From Kineobactrum sediminis (GTDB taxonomy: Bacteria > Pseudomonadota > Gammaproteobacteria > Pseudomonadales > Halieaceae), in NCBI RefSeq assembly GCF_002868715.1, contig NZ_PKLZ01000003.1, positions 310,001 to 374,000 of the forward strand: a stretch of DNA of 64,000 nucleotides, written 5' to 3'. The notes beneath the pieces are model-generated. The model was not told the origin of the DNA and ran no database searches. It was given only the letters and a program-made list of their open reading frames with translations. The position numbers were made by a program, and so were the translations under genes. Shown piece after piece: positions 27,783 through 37,013 of this stretch; the first letter of the stretch is position 1; every line of letters starts with the position of its first letter.

Positions 27783-28563
27783 ACAGCAGATAGCCGCATT
27801 CGGGGAAGAGCTTTACCGTGCACTGCGCGAGTGCCGCACACTGGCACCGCTCACCGAACGCGCCCCCGGAATCACCATTGATGATGCCTACCATATCAGC
27901 CTGCATATGCTGGAGCAGCGGCTTGAGCACGACGGCGAGCGCATCGTGGGGAAAAAAATAGGGGTAACCAGTGCGCCGGTACAGGAAATGCTGGGCGTAT
28001 TCCAGCCCGACTTCGGGTTCCTGACCAATGCCATGCTGGTTGCCGACGGTGCCGACATACCGATAGCCGGCCAGCTGATACAACCCCGGGCCGAAGGTGA
28101 AATCGCCTTTCGCCTGAAGCACGACCTGCAGGGGCCGGGTGTTACCGAAGAGGATGTACTCAACGCCACCGACGCCATCATCCCCTGTTTTGAAATCGTC
28201 GATTCACGTATCCGCAACTGGGAAATAAAGATTCAGGACACCGTGGCCGACAACGCCTCCTGCGGCGTCTACGTACTGGGCCAGAACGCCGTAGACCCGC
28301 GAGACTTTGACCTGCCCGAGCTGAAAATGCGAATCTGGAAGAATGGCGAACTGCACTCGGAAGGATATGGGCGCGCCGTACAGGGCAACCCGTTAACCGC
28401 CGTGGCCTGGCTGGCGAATACACTCGGCGAACTCGGCATACCCTTCAAGGCCGGTGAAATTATCCTCTCCGGCTCCCTGGCGCCCCTGATACCGGTCGTC
28501 GCCGGAGACGAAATGCGCCTCGAACTCGAAGGCATCGGAGACTGCAGCTGCCGCTTCGTATAA
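27775..28563 (+). CDS. 2-keto-4-pentenoate hydratase
   Basis: A 262-residue fumarylacetoacetase-like-fold hydratase (MhpD/HsaE/TesE type), which adds water to 2-hydroxypenta-2,4-dienoate-type intermediates to give 4-hydroxy-2-oxo acids. The metal-binding E-x-E pair sits in PRAEGEIAFRL near residue 107. Conserved GKKIGVTSAPVQEMLGV and AGEIILSGSLAPL are present. It overlaps the hydrolase upstream. The next pathway genes are separated from it by a repeat-rich 311-bp gap. Confidence 0.9.
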   Translation: MDKQQIAAFGEELYRALRECRTLAPLTERAPGITIDDAYHISLHMLEQRLEHDGERIVGKKIGVTSAPVQEMLGVFQPDFGFLTNAMLVADGADIPIAGQLIQPRAEGEIAFRLKHDLQGPGVTEEDVLNATDAIIPCFEIVDSRIRNWEIKIQDTVADNASCGVYVLGQNAVDPRDFDLPELKMRIWKNGELHSEGYGRAVQGNPLTAVAWLANTLGELGIPFKAGEIILSGSLAPLIPVVAGDEMRLELEGIGDCSCRFV

Positions 28564-28873
28564 CCGCGCCCCGGCCGGTTTGCCCGAAGGAGGCGCTGGT
28601 AGCGGGTGGCCCCTGCGGGACCGTCGGTGACAAGGATGTCACCGTCGAGCCCACATGGATGTGCTCGCAGCGTGTCCCGGCCGGTTCGCCCAAAGGAGGC
28701 GCTGGCAACGGGTGGCCTGTGCGGGACCGTCGGTGACAAGGATGTCACCGACGAGTCCACATGGATGTGCTTGCAGCGTGTCCCGCACAGGCCACCCGTT
28801 GCCAGCGCCGGCTAAAGTACATATATAGAAAACTGAAAAATCCCCACACACACGCACACACGGAACCAACACT
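28564..28873. other. Gene-free interval of 310 bp with repeats
   Basis: The interval between the hydratase and the acetaldehyde dehydrogenase contains two direct copies of a 106-bp unit (28571-28676 and 28677-28782), the second extended into a cloverleaf-like palindrome. It then has an AT-rich stretch and a CA-rich run before the next gene. No protein-coding frame here looks real. The next gene has only a weak GGAA ribosome site. Confidence 0.7.
28571..28811. repeat. Tandem 106-bp repeat with cloverleaf-like palindrome
   Basis: Two direct copies start at CCGGCCGGTT (28571 and 28677). The second copy is bounded by perfect 29-nt inverted arms, 28698-28726 and 28781-28809. Between them lies a 10-bp hairpin (28728-28737 with 28744-28753) and a small CACAT-GG-ATGTG hairpin at 28758-28769. 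A single strand can thus fold into a stem with two internal hairpins. The first copy lacks the closing right arm. Confidence 0.9.
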
Positions 28874-29782
28874 ATGAGCAACAGGATAAAGGCCGCCATC
28901 ATAGGCCCCGGAAACATCGGCACCGACCTGCTGATCAAGGCCCTGCGCAGCGAATCTATCGAGCCCGTCTGGATGGTCGGCGTAGACCCCGACTCACCGG
29001 GCCTTGCAAGGGCCAGAGAACTCGGCCTCAAAACAACCTGCGAAGGCGTGGATGGTCTCATCCCACACATGAAAGAAGATGGCGTACAGATCTGCTTCGA
29101 CGCCACCTCCGCCTACGTGCACGCCGAGAACAGCCGCAAAGTCAATGCGGAAGGTTGCGTCATGATAGACCTGACCCCGGCTGCCATCGGCCCATTCTGC
29201 GTGCCCACCGTTAACCTGGCGGAAGCCGTGGCGGCCAGGGCCATGAACGTCAACATGGTGACCTGCGGCGGGCAGGCCACCATACCCATGGTCGCCGCCG
29301 TAAGCCGGGTGCAGAAAGTCAGCTACGGTGAAATTGTCGCTACCGTCAGCAGCAAATCGGCCGGCCCGGGTACCCGCAAGAATATCGACGAGTTTACCCG
29401 CACCACCACCCGCGGCATCGAGCAGGTTGGTGGTGCCGAGAAAGGCAAGGCAATAATCGTCATCAACCCCGCCGAACCACCGCTGATCATGCGCGATACC
29501 ATCCATTGCCTTACCGTGGATGAACCCGACCAGGAAGCCATCACTCGCTCGGTACATGAGATGATTGCCGAAGTGCAGAAATACGTGCCTGGTTACCTGC
29601 TCAAAAACGGTCCCGTATTCGATGGTAAACGCGTGAGTATCTATATGGAAGTCGCCGGCCTGGGAGACTTCCTGCCCCGGTACGCCGGCAATCTGGACAT
29701 CATGACAGCGGCAGGGCTGCGCACGGCAGAAATGTACGCCGAAGAAATACGTGCCGGTCGCTTTACACCAATTGCGGCGTGA
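28874..29782 (+). CDS. Acetaldehyde dehydrogenase (acetylating)
   Basis: A 302-residue DmpF/MhpF/HsaG-type dehydrogenase that converts acetaldehyde or propionaldehyde from the aldolase to acyl-CoA with NAD. The Rossmann motif is [12 protein letters not shown] near residue 10, and the catalytic Cys is in [12 protein letters not shown] near 132. Such enzymes form a channelling complex with the following aldolase. The gene ends 41 bp before the aldolase start. Confidence 0.93.
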   Translation: MSNRIKAAIIGPGNIGTDLLIKALRSESIEPVWMVGVDPDSPGLARARELGLKTTCEGVDGLIPHMKEDGVQICFDATSAYVHAENSRKVNAEGCVMIDLTPAAIGPFCVPTVNLAEAVAARAMNVNMVTCGGQATIPMVAAVSRVQKVSYGEIVATVSSKSAGPGTRKNIDEFTRTTTRGIEQVGGAEKGKAIIVINPAEPPLIMRDTIHCLTVDEPDQEAITRSVHEMIAEVQKYVPGYLLKNGPVFDGKRVSIYMEVAGLGDFLPRYAGNLDIMTAAGLRTAEMYAEEIRAGRFTPIAA

Positions 29783-29822
29783 TAACGAACCGTACAGCAA
29801 GAATCCGAAGGAGAAACAACCC

Positions 29823-30860
29823 ATGAACCTGCAAGGCAAAAAGATCACAGTGCACGACATGTGCCTGCGCGACGGCATGCACCCCAAGCAGCACCAGATC
29901 ACCGTGGATGAAATGGTCACCGTGGCGCGCGCCATGGACGAGGCCGGGATCCCCATGATCGAAGTGACCCACGGCGACGGTCTCGGTGGTGCATCGGTCA
30001 ATTATGGCTTTCCTGCAGCCAGTGACCAGGAATATTTGAGCGCCGTCTGCAAGGCGGTAAAAAATACCAAAGTGTCGGCGCTGTTGTTGCCGGGTATCGG
30101 CACGGTCGATCACCTGAAAATGGCGGTCGATTGCGGTATTGCCAGTATCCGTGTTGCGACCCACTGCACCGAAGCCGATGTCTCGGAACAGCACATCAAC
30201 ATGGCTACCGGTATCTCCGGGCTGGATACGGTGGGCTTCCTGATGATGGCGCACATGATTTCGCCGGAAGAGTTGCTGGCGCAGCTGAAATTGATGGAAT
30301 CATACGGCGCCAACTGCGTCTATATCACCGATTCAGCGGGTTACATGCTGCCTGATGACGTCTCGGCGCGGGTCGCGCTGGCGCGGGCCGAGCTGCGCCC
30401 GGAGACGGAACTCGGTTTTCATGGCCATCATAACCTGGGTATGGGGATTGCCAATTCGCTGGCAGCAGTGGAGGCCGGCGCCAACCGTATCGATGGCTCT
30501 CTCGCGGGACTGGGCGCTGGTGCCGGTAATACGCCGCTGGAAGTATTCCTGGCAGTGTGCGACCGCATGGGCGTGGCAACCGGGGTGGATCTGTTCAAAG
30601 CAATGGATATTGCGGAGGACCTGATTGTACCGATGATGGACCATATGGTGCGGGTGGATCGCGATTCCCTGACCCTGGGTTGGGCCGGTGTCTACTCGAG
30701 TTTTTTACTGTTCGCGAAACGCAGCGCGGCAAAATACGGGCTGTCGTCCCGGGATATCCTGGTAGAGCTGGGTCGCCGCCGCACCGTGGGTGGGCAGGAA
30801 GACATGATTGAGGACCTGGCGCTGGATATGGCCCGGGAACGGGATGCCGCGAAAGCCTGA
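29823..30860 (+). CDS. dmpG: 4-hydroxy-2-oxovalerate aldolase
   Basis: A 345-residue class II pyruvate aldolase (DmpG/MhpE/HsaF type). TIM-barrel signatures include [11 protein letters not shown] near residue 10, [19 protein letters not shown] and the metal ligands in [11 protein letters not shown] near 200. It splits 4-hydroxy-2-oxo acids into pyruvate and an aldehyde passed to the upstream dehydrogenase. ATG 29823 has AAGGAGA nearby; the frame start 29751 overlaps the upstream gene and is rejected. It closes the lower pathway; a palindromic repeat follows. Confidence 0.95.
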   Translation: MNLQGKKITVHDMCLRDGMHPKQHQITVDEMVTVARAMDEAGIPMIEVTHGDGLGGASVNYGFPAASDQEYLSAVCKAVKNTKVSALLLPGIGTVDHLKMAVDCGIASIRVATHCTEADVSEQHINMATGISGLDTVGFLMMAHMISPEELLAQLKLMESYGANCVYITDSAGYMLPDDVSARVALARAELRPETELGFHGHHNLGMGIANSLAAVEAGANRIDGSLAGLGAGAGNTPLEVFLAVCDRMGVATGVDLFKAMDIAEDLIVPMMDHMVRVDRDSLTLGWAGVYSSFLLFAKRSAAKYGLSSRDILVELGRRRTVGGQEDMIEDLALDMARERDAAKA

Positions 30861-30900
30861 GCAGGGCGCCTTTGACCCGGCCAAGTGAGGGCCGGCGGTG

Positions 30901-30965
30901 CTAGGAGCCTGTCGGACTTAAGGCTGTTCTACTGCGGAAAAGCCTTAAGTCCGACAGGCTCCTAG
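30901..30965. repeat. 25-bp palindromic repeat at the ectR stop
   Basis: Perfect inverted arms 30901-30925 and 30941-30965 (CTAGGAGCCTGTCGGACTTA-type) flank a 15-nt loop. It lies between the convergent dmpG and ectR genes. The right arm extends into ectR so that its terminal CTAG provides the minus-strand TAG stop codon of that gene. It may also act as a shared terminator. Confidence 0.9.
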
Positions 30966-31531
30966 GTGCCGTCAGGCTGGTATTTGTCCTCGGTATCATA
31001 CTGGGTGGTGTAGCGGTCCAGCAGACCCAGATCCAGTACCGGAGAAGCGTCAATATGTTCCGCGTCCATCATTTTTGCAATGCGCTGGAGTGAGGACGTG
31101 ATCATACTTTGTTCCCACTCCTGGAGGTCTGCAAACTGGCGGGTAAATTGCTCCTGCAGGGGGATTGGCGCGCTTTTCAGGATTTCGACCGCGTCCGGCG
31201 TGAGGTGGGCATGTACCTTGCGCTTGTCCTCAACAGAGCGTTTGCGATAAACCAGGTTGCGCCGCTCAAGCCGATCGAGGATAGACGTTACCGTTGCCTG
31301 GCTGAGGCTGATGTCGGTGGCAAGTTCGCCAATGGTGACCTGGCCACGATTGCGTATCGTCTGTAACAACAGGATCTGTGGCGATGTCAGGCCCGTGGTT
31401 TTAGCCAGATGTTTCGAGTGCAGGTCGGTCGCACGGATCACGCGCCGCAAGGCGACCAGAACTTCATCAATCCTACCCAAAAGCATCCCCTCGTTTGCTG
31501 CTATTACTGCGTTTGTTGCCAATTTGGCCAT
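30962..31531 (-). CDS. ectR: MarR family regulator, probable EctR
   Basis: A 189-residue winged-helix regulator. The MarR core is VALRRVIRATDLHSKHLAKTTGLTSPQ, helix-turn-helix TIGELATDISLSQATVTSILDRLERRNLV and the wing RKRSVEDKRKVHAHLT. The position, divergent from ectA with a 249-bp gap, and the ATDLHSKHLAKTTGLTSPQ stretch fit EctR, the repressor of ectoine genes. It could instead serve the neighbouring catabolic genes, which are transcribed towards it. Its stop codon comes from a repeat. Confidence 0.83.
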   Translation of the reverse strand: MAKLATNAVIAANEGMLLGRIDEVLVALRRVIRATDLHSKHLAKTTGLTSPQILLLQTIRNRGQVTIGELATDISLSQATVTSILDRLERRNLVYRKRSVEDKRKVHAHLTPDAVEILKSAPIPLQEQFTRQFADLQEWEQSMITSSLQRIAKMMDAEHIDASPVLDLGLLDRYTTQYDTEDKYQPDGT

Positions 31532-31717
31532 GTGCTCAGTTTAACTCCCAAATACTCGGTTGCGATACCCGGCAAACCTGTGGCTGCCCCAGTTGATGGC
31601 CATGGCGCTTGATCGCGTCAGTTACAGCCATGTACTAACCTTTAGTTTTCGATGCACAAAAAATAGCACATTATTGCCAATAAGTACCCAATATACTCTA
31701 AGAACTGGAAAAATCGG

Positions 31718-31746
31718 TTTATATGTTCCCTCTGAGCGGTTATAAT
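31718..31746 (+). promoter_or_regulatory. Sigma-70 type promoter of the ectAB-ask unit
   Basis: TTTATA (31718-31723), a 17-bp spacer and a perfect TATAAT (31741-31746) lie 34 bp before the ectA start. The -35 matches 4 of 6 consensus bases. In known systems EctR binds over such a promoter; an operator palindrome was not identified here. Confidence 0.6.
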
Positions 31747-31780
31747 GTTTCGTGAACTAAAGAAATGAGGTGAAACTATT

Positions 31781-33687
<1,907 letters not shown>

Positions 33688-33759
33688 TATCGGTCAATGG
33701 GCGGCCCCGACCGGGCTGCCCTGTTATCACATTGAACCGGTTAGGTCCCGAGGTAGCCC

Positions 33760-35202
33760 ATGAATGAACATAGAGTAGAAAAGATCGGCGGCACGTCGAT
33801 GAGTAACTATGCCGCGGTGCGCAACAGCATTGTCCTTGGCCAGAAAAATGGCGACACTGCTTATCAGCGCGTTTTTGTAGTATCCGCTTATGGCGGCATC
33901 ACCAATCAGCTGCTGGAGCATAAAAAGAACGGCAAACCGGGTGTTTATGGCCTGTTCGCCAATAGTTTCAAAGAGCGCGGCTGGGCCAAGGCACTGGAAG
34001 GGGTGCGTGGCGAAATGTACTCAATAAATGCCAACCTGTTTACTGATAAGGAGGCGCTACAGGAAGCCAACGACTTTATTGGTGAGCGTCTTGATAATGC
34101 ACGCAAATGCCTGGATGACCTGCATAGCTTGTGCGGCCATGGTCATTTCTCCGTGGAAGACCATCTGGAGACAGTGCGGGAAATGCTGTCCAGTGTGGGT
34201 GAAGCCCATAGCGCATGGAACATGTCCCGACTGCTGCAACGCGACGGCATCAACGCCACATTTGTCGACCTGACTGGCTGGCAGGCATTTACGCAGGTCA
34301 CGCTGGATGAATGCATCAAGCAGGCATTCGCCGACGTTGATCTCGCGACGGAATTGCCGATCGTTACCGGTTACGCTCACTGTACCGAAGGTCTGATCAA
34401 CAACTTTGACCGCGGTTACAGTGAAATGACCTTTAGCCGGATCGCGGTTCTCACTGGCGCCAGGGAAGCTGTCATCCATAAGGAGTTTCACTTGAGCAGC
34501 GCCGACCCACGATTGGTGGGCGAGGCCAACGCAGTCCCAATAGGCCGTACCAATTATGACGTGGCCGATCAGTTGGCTAACCTGGGTATGGAGGCGATTC
34601 ACCCGAAAGCGGCCAAGGGCCTGCGCCAGAATGGTATTCCCCTGAGGGTCAGGAACACCTTTGAGCCGGAGCATACGGGGACATTGATCACTGGCGATTA
34701 TGTCAGCGATACCGCCTGTGTTGAAATCATTGCCGGTTGCCGCGGTGTCTACGCGCTTGAGGTTTTCGACCAGGACATGGCGGGCAGCGTCGGTCGGTAC
34801 GATACCGAAATCCTGCGTAATATCGCGCGCTTCAAGGCGCACGTCGTGGCCAAGGATATCAACGCCAATACCGTCACGCACTACCTGGATACCAACCTGA
34901 AAACGGTGAAGAGAATCAGGGAAGCATTACACGAGTTGTTTCCCGAAGCGGAAATCAGGAACCGGAAAGTGGCCATCGTATCTGCCATTGGCAGCGACAT
35001 GCATGTGCCCGGTATTCTCGCCCGGACCGTGGGCGCACTGTCCAAGCACGACATCAGTGTGCTGGCGATTCACCAATCCATGCGACAGGTTGATATGCAG
35101 TTTATTGTCAACGATGATGATTATGAACTGGCTATCAGGAGCCTCCATGAATCGTTGGTGGAACCCCATGATCATGGTCGCGCCATATGCCTCGCCTCCT
35201 GA
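33760..35202 (+). CDS. ask: Specialised aspartate kinase of the ectoine cluster
   Basis: A 480-residue aspartate kinase of the Ask_Ect type, which supplies aspartyl phosphate for ectoine and escapes normal feedback. The start VEKIGGTSMSNYAAVRNSIV carries the kinase K-x-G-G-T signature, and two C-terminal ACT domains (KVAIVSAIGSDMHVPGILARTVGALSKHDISVLAIHQS) are present. The upstream spacing of 72 bp keeps it with ectAB. No ectC is found between or after these genes, where it normally lies. Confidence 0.93.
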   Translation: MNEHRVEKIGGTSMSNYAAVRNSIVLGQKNGDTAYQRVFVVSAYGGITNQLLEHKKNGKPGVYGLFANSFKERGWAKALEGVRGEMYSINANLFTDKEALQEANDFIGERLDNARKCLDDLHSLCGHGHFSVEDHLETVREMLSSVGEAHSAWNMSRLLQRDGINATFVDLTGWQAFTQVTLDECIKQAFADVDLATELPIVTGYAHCTEGLINNFDRGYSEMTFSRIAVLTGAREAVIHKEFHLSSADPRLVGEANAVPIGRTNYDVADQLANLGMEAIHPKAAKGLRQNGIPLRVRNTFEPEHTGTLITGDYVSDTACVEIIAGCRGVYALEVFDQDMAGSVGRYDTEILRNIARFKAHVVAKDINANTVTHYLDTNLKTVKRIREALHELFPEAEIRNRKVAIVSAIGSDMHVPGILARTVGALSKHDISVLAIHQSMRQVDMQFIVNDDDYELAIRSLHESLVEPHDHGRAICLAS

Positions 35203-35228
35203 GATACTATCGCCCGGTCCCCGGATTC

Positions 35229-35277
35229 AGCCACATGGGATGTTTTGAAAGCCTGTAATAGAACATCTCGTGTGGCT
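35229..35277. repeat. Hairpin downstream of ask
   Basis: Arms 35229-35244 and 35262-35277 pair over 16 bp with two G-U wobbles in RNA (14 of 16 bases match exactly). It lies between ask and the ompW promoter region and may reduce readthrough, but no T-run follows, so its role as a terminator is uncertain. Confidence 0.55.
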
Positions 35278-35286
35278 CCACATTCA

Positions 35287-35300
35287 CTGATTGATATCAA
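35287..35300. promoter_or_regulatory. FNR/ANR-type box upstream of ompW
   Basis: CTGAT-TGAT-ATCAA matches the FNR consensus TTGAT-N4-ATCAA at 9 of 10 positions. It lies 75 bp before the ompW start. FNR activates ompW in E. coli, and an fnr gene is about 10 kb away in this window. Confidence 0.6.
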
Positions 35301-35375
35301 TGTTTGTCTTCCCTGACTTCTCTACCATGCGCGCTGGGTGAATTTTCCGCCCACGTCCATAGTGAGGGTAGAAAG

Positions 35376-36059
35376 ATGAAACGTGTGATGAGCCTGGCCA
35401 TGGCTACCATGCTTGCCGGTATCGGTATCAATGCACAGGCCTATGAAGCGGGCGACTGGATTCTTCGTTTTGGTGCAACCACCGTGACGCCGAATGAAGA
35501 CAGTGACCGAATAGGCTTACCTACCTCGCCTCAAACAGTATTGAGAGGCGTCTCAATCGATGACGATACGCAGTTCGGCATCATTCCTGTTTATATGTTT
35601 TCCGATAACGTGGGTATTGAATTGCTCGCAGCTTCCCCATTCGAACACGATGTTACCGTGAAAGGCGCGGGCATCAAGGCAGGTTCGGTCACGCATTTGC
35701 CGCCAACGCTCAGCATGCAGTGGTATCCTCGTGGTGGCCTGTCCGGCTGGCAGCCCTATCTGGGTTTCGGCGTCAACTATACCGTCATTTACGATGAGGA
35801 AGTGGATCCCGAGTTGGCCGGTGCACTGGGTTCACTACTGGGGGCCACTGAAGCCGAGCTGTCGCTGGACAATTCTTTCGGCCTTGCTGCCCAGGCAGGC
35901 ATGGATTTCCCAATCACGGAAAAGTGGGCGGTCAATCTGGCGGTCTGGTACCTTGATATTGATTCGACTGCCAAAATCAGAACCGATGTTGGCGACGTGA
36001 AATTTGACGTGTCTATAGACCCCTGGGTTTATAACGTGGGCATCGCCTACAAGTTCTAG
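35376..36059 (+). CDS. ompW: OmpW family outer membrane protein
   Basis: A 227-residue eight-stranded outer-membrane beta-barrel. The signal peptide covers about residues 1-22 (MSLAMATMLAGIGINAQA), and the mature start YEAGDWILRFGATTVTPNEDS is typical of OmpW. The C-terminus YNVGIAYKF ends in Phe as required for barrel assembly. ATG 35376 has GAGGG in front; the frame start 35304 is not family-like. Expression probably depends on anaerobiosis through the box at 35287-35300. Confidence 0.92.
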   Translation: MKRVMSLAMATMLAGIGINAQAYEAGDWILRFGATTVTPNEDSDRIGLPTSPQTVLRGVSIDDDTQFGIIPVYMFSDNVGIELLAASPFEHDVTVKGAGIKAGSVTHLPPTLSMQWYPRGGLSGWQPYLGFGVNYTVIYDEEVDPELAGALGSLLGATEAELSLDNSFGLAAQAGMDFPITEKWAVNLAVWYLDIDSTAKIRTDVGDVKFDVSIDPWVYNVGIAYKF

Positions 36060-36076
36060 CTGTTGCCGCAGGCAGG

Positions 36077-36796
36077 TTAGTGGTGATTGTGCCGTGCATC
36101 ATCAACCTGCTGCTGTTGCTGATGACCACTACCGCCATGATTGGTGTGATTGGCATGAGCCACGGCCATATAAATGGTCCAGAATCCAGAGGCCATCAAC
36201 AGCACTCCCAGCAGCAGTTTAAGTCCCCTGCGCCGTAACAGGCCCTGTACCGCACCCGCACCAAAGCTGGTTGCCAGCATGGCGGGCAAGGTCCCAAGGC
36301 CGAAAAAAAGCATCATCAACGCCGATAGTCGGGCATCCTGTGCGGTCGCCGCCCAGGCGAGGCTACTGTAGATGAGGCCACAGGGCATCAACCCCCAACA
36401 CAGGCCCAGGCCCGCTGCCTGATACCAGTGGCGTGGTGGCAGCAGGACACTGGACCACCGTTGTACCGGTCGCCATACAATAGCGCCGCCTCGCTCCAGC
36501 CACTGTAACCCCCGCCACCAGTCGGCGATATACAGCCCCATGGCAATCAGTAAGGCCCCTGCCAGATAACGCAGGCTGATGGTCCAGGCAGCAATATCGA
36601 TGCTGGACGCAGCAAAGCCTAAAGCAGCCCCCAGTGCGGTATAGCTGGCGATACGCCCACCGTGATAAGCCAGTGTGATACCTTTGCCGCTGTTGCCACC
36701 CAGTTGCAGCGCTGCTGCGATGCCGCCGCACATGCCCACACAGTGACCGGCGCCCGCCAGCCCGAGAACGAATGCGCTACCGAGTTCAGTGATCAT
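36077..36796 (-). CDS. Sulfite exporter TauE/SafE family protein
   Basis: A 239-residue membrane protein with six or seven hydrophobic helices. Cys-containing GAGHCVGMCGGIAAALQLGG near the start and GLMPCGLIYSSLAWA resemble the copper-handling branch (DsbD/CcoI-linked, CcoA-like role proposed) of the TauE/SafE superfamily; this is an inference. A His/Gln-rich tail (HANHTNHGGSGHQQQQQ) at the C-terminus could bind metal. The ATG at 36796 overlaps the ccoS stop region by 11 bp. The gene commonly follows ccoS in cbb3 clusters. Confidence 0.85.
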   Translation of the reverse strand: MITELGSAFVLGLAGAGHCVGMCGGIAAALQLGGNSGKGITLAYHGGRIASYTALGAALGFAASSIDIAAWTISLRYLAGALLIAMGLYIADWWRGLQWLERGGAIVWRPVQRWSSVLLPPRHWYQAAGLGLCWGLMPCGLIYSSLAWAATAQDARLSALMMLFFGLGTLPAMLATSFGAGAVQGLLRRRGLKLLLGVLLMASGFWTIYMAVAHANHTNHGGSGHQQQQQVDDARHNHH

Positions 36797-37001
36797 TTTT
36801 TTCTGTTTCTGTTTCTGTTTCTGTTTCTGTTTCTGGCATCTGCGTCGATTCCCGTTCCGGCTTATCTTCCGGCGCAAGTATGCGCCAGGCTTCCTTGTCC
36901 AGATCGTCATACTGGCCACTATCAATGGCCCAGAGCAGCAATCGAATGACAATAACGCAGAAGATAAGAGCGATTGGGATCAGGATATACAGGCTTGCCA
37001 C
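36786..37001 (-). CDS. ccoS: Cytochrome cbb3 oxidase maturation protein CcoS
   Basis: A 71-residue protein with one transmembrane helix (ILIPIALIFCVIVIRLLLWAI) and a short acidic tail, needed to insert heme and copper into cbb3 oxidase. YDDLDKEAWRILAPED is the family signature. The tail PETETETETETEKNDH is encoded by five CAGAAA-type hexanucleotide repeats, an unusual extension. The stop overlaps the next gene's start. Confidence 0.93.
   Translation of the reverse strand: MASLYILIPIALIFCVIVIRLLLWAIDSGQYDDLDKEAWRILAPEDKPERESTQMPETETETETETEKNDH
36801..36835. repeat. Hexanucleotide simple-sequence repeat in ccoS
   Basis: Five tandem CTGTTT units (36803-36832) follow a short T-run on the plus strand and encode (Thr-Glu)5 of CcoS on the minus strand. 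Because the unit is 6 bp, copy-number changes would not shift the frame but would change the acidic tail length. Confidence 0.9.
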
Positions 37002-37013
37002 AGGATTGGCGCC

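Noticed and set aside
28269-28760. Minus-strand frame covering the repeat between hydratase and dehydrogenase
   Set aside because: It is built from the tandem repeats and the hydratase antisense strand; the repeated peptides reflect DNA repeats rather than a protein.
36801-36835. Phase-variable switch at the ccoS repeat
   Set aside because: The unit is 6 bp, so slippage cannot change the reading frame; only tail length would vary.
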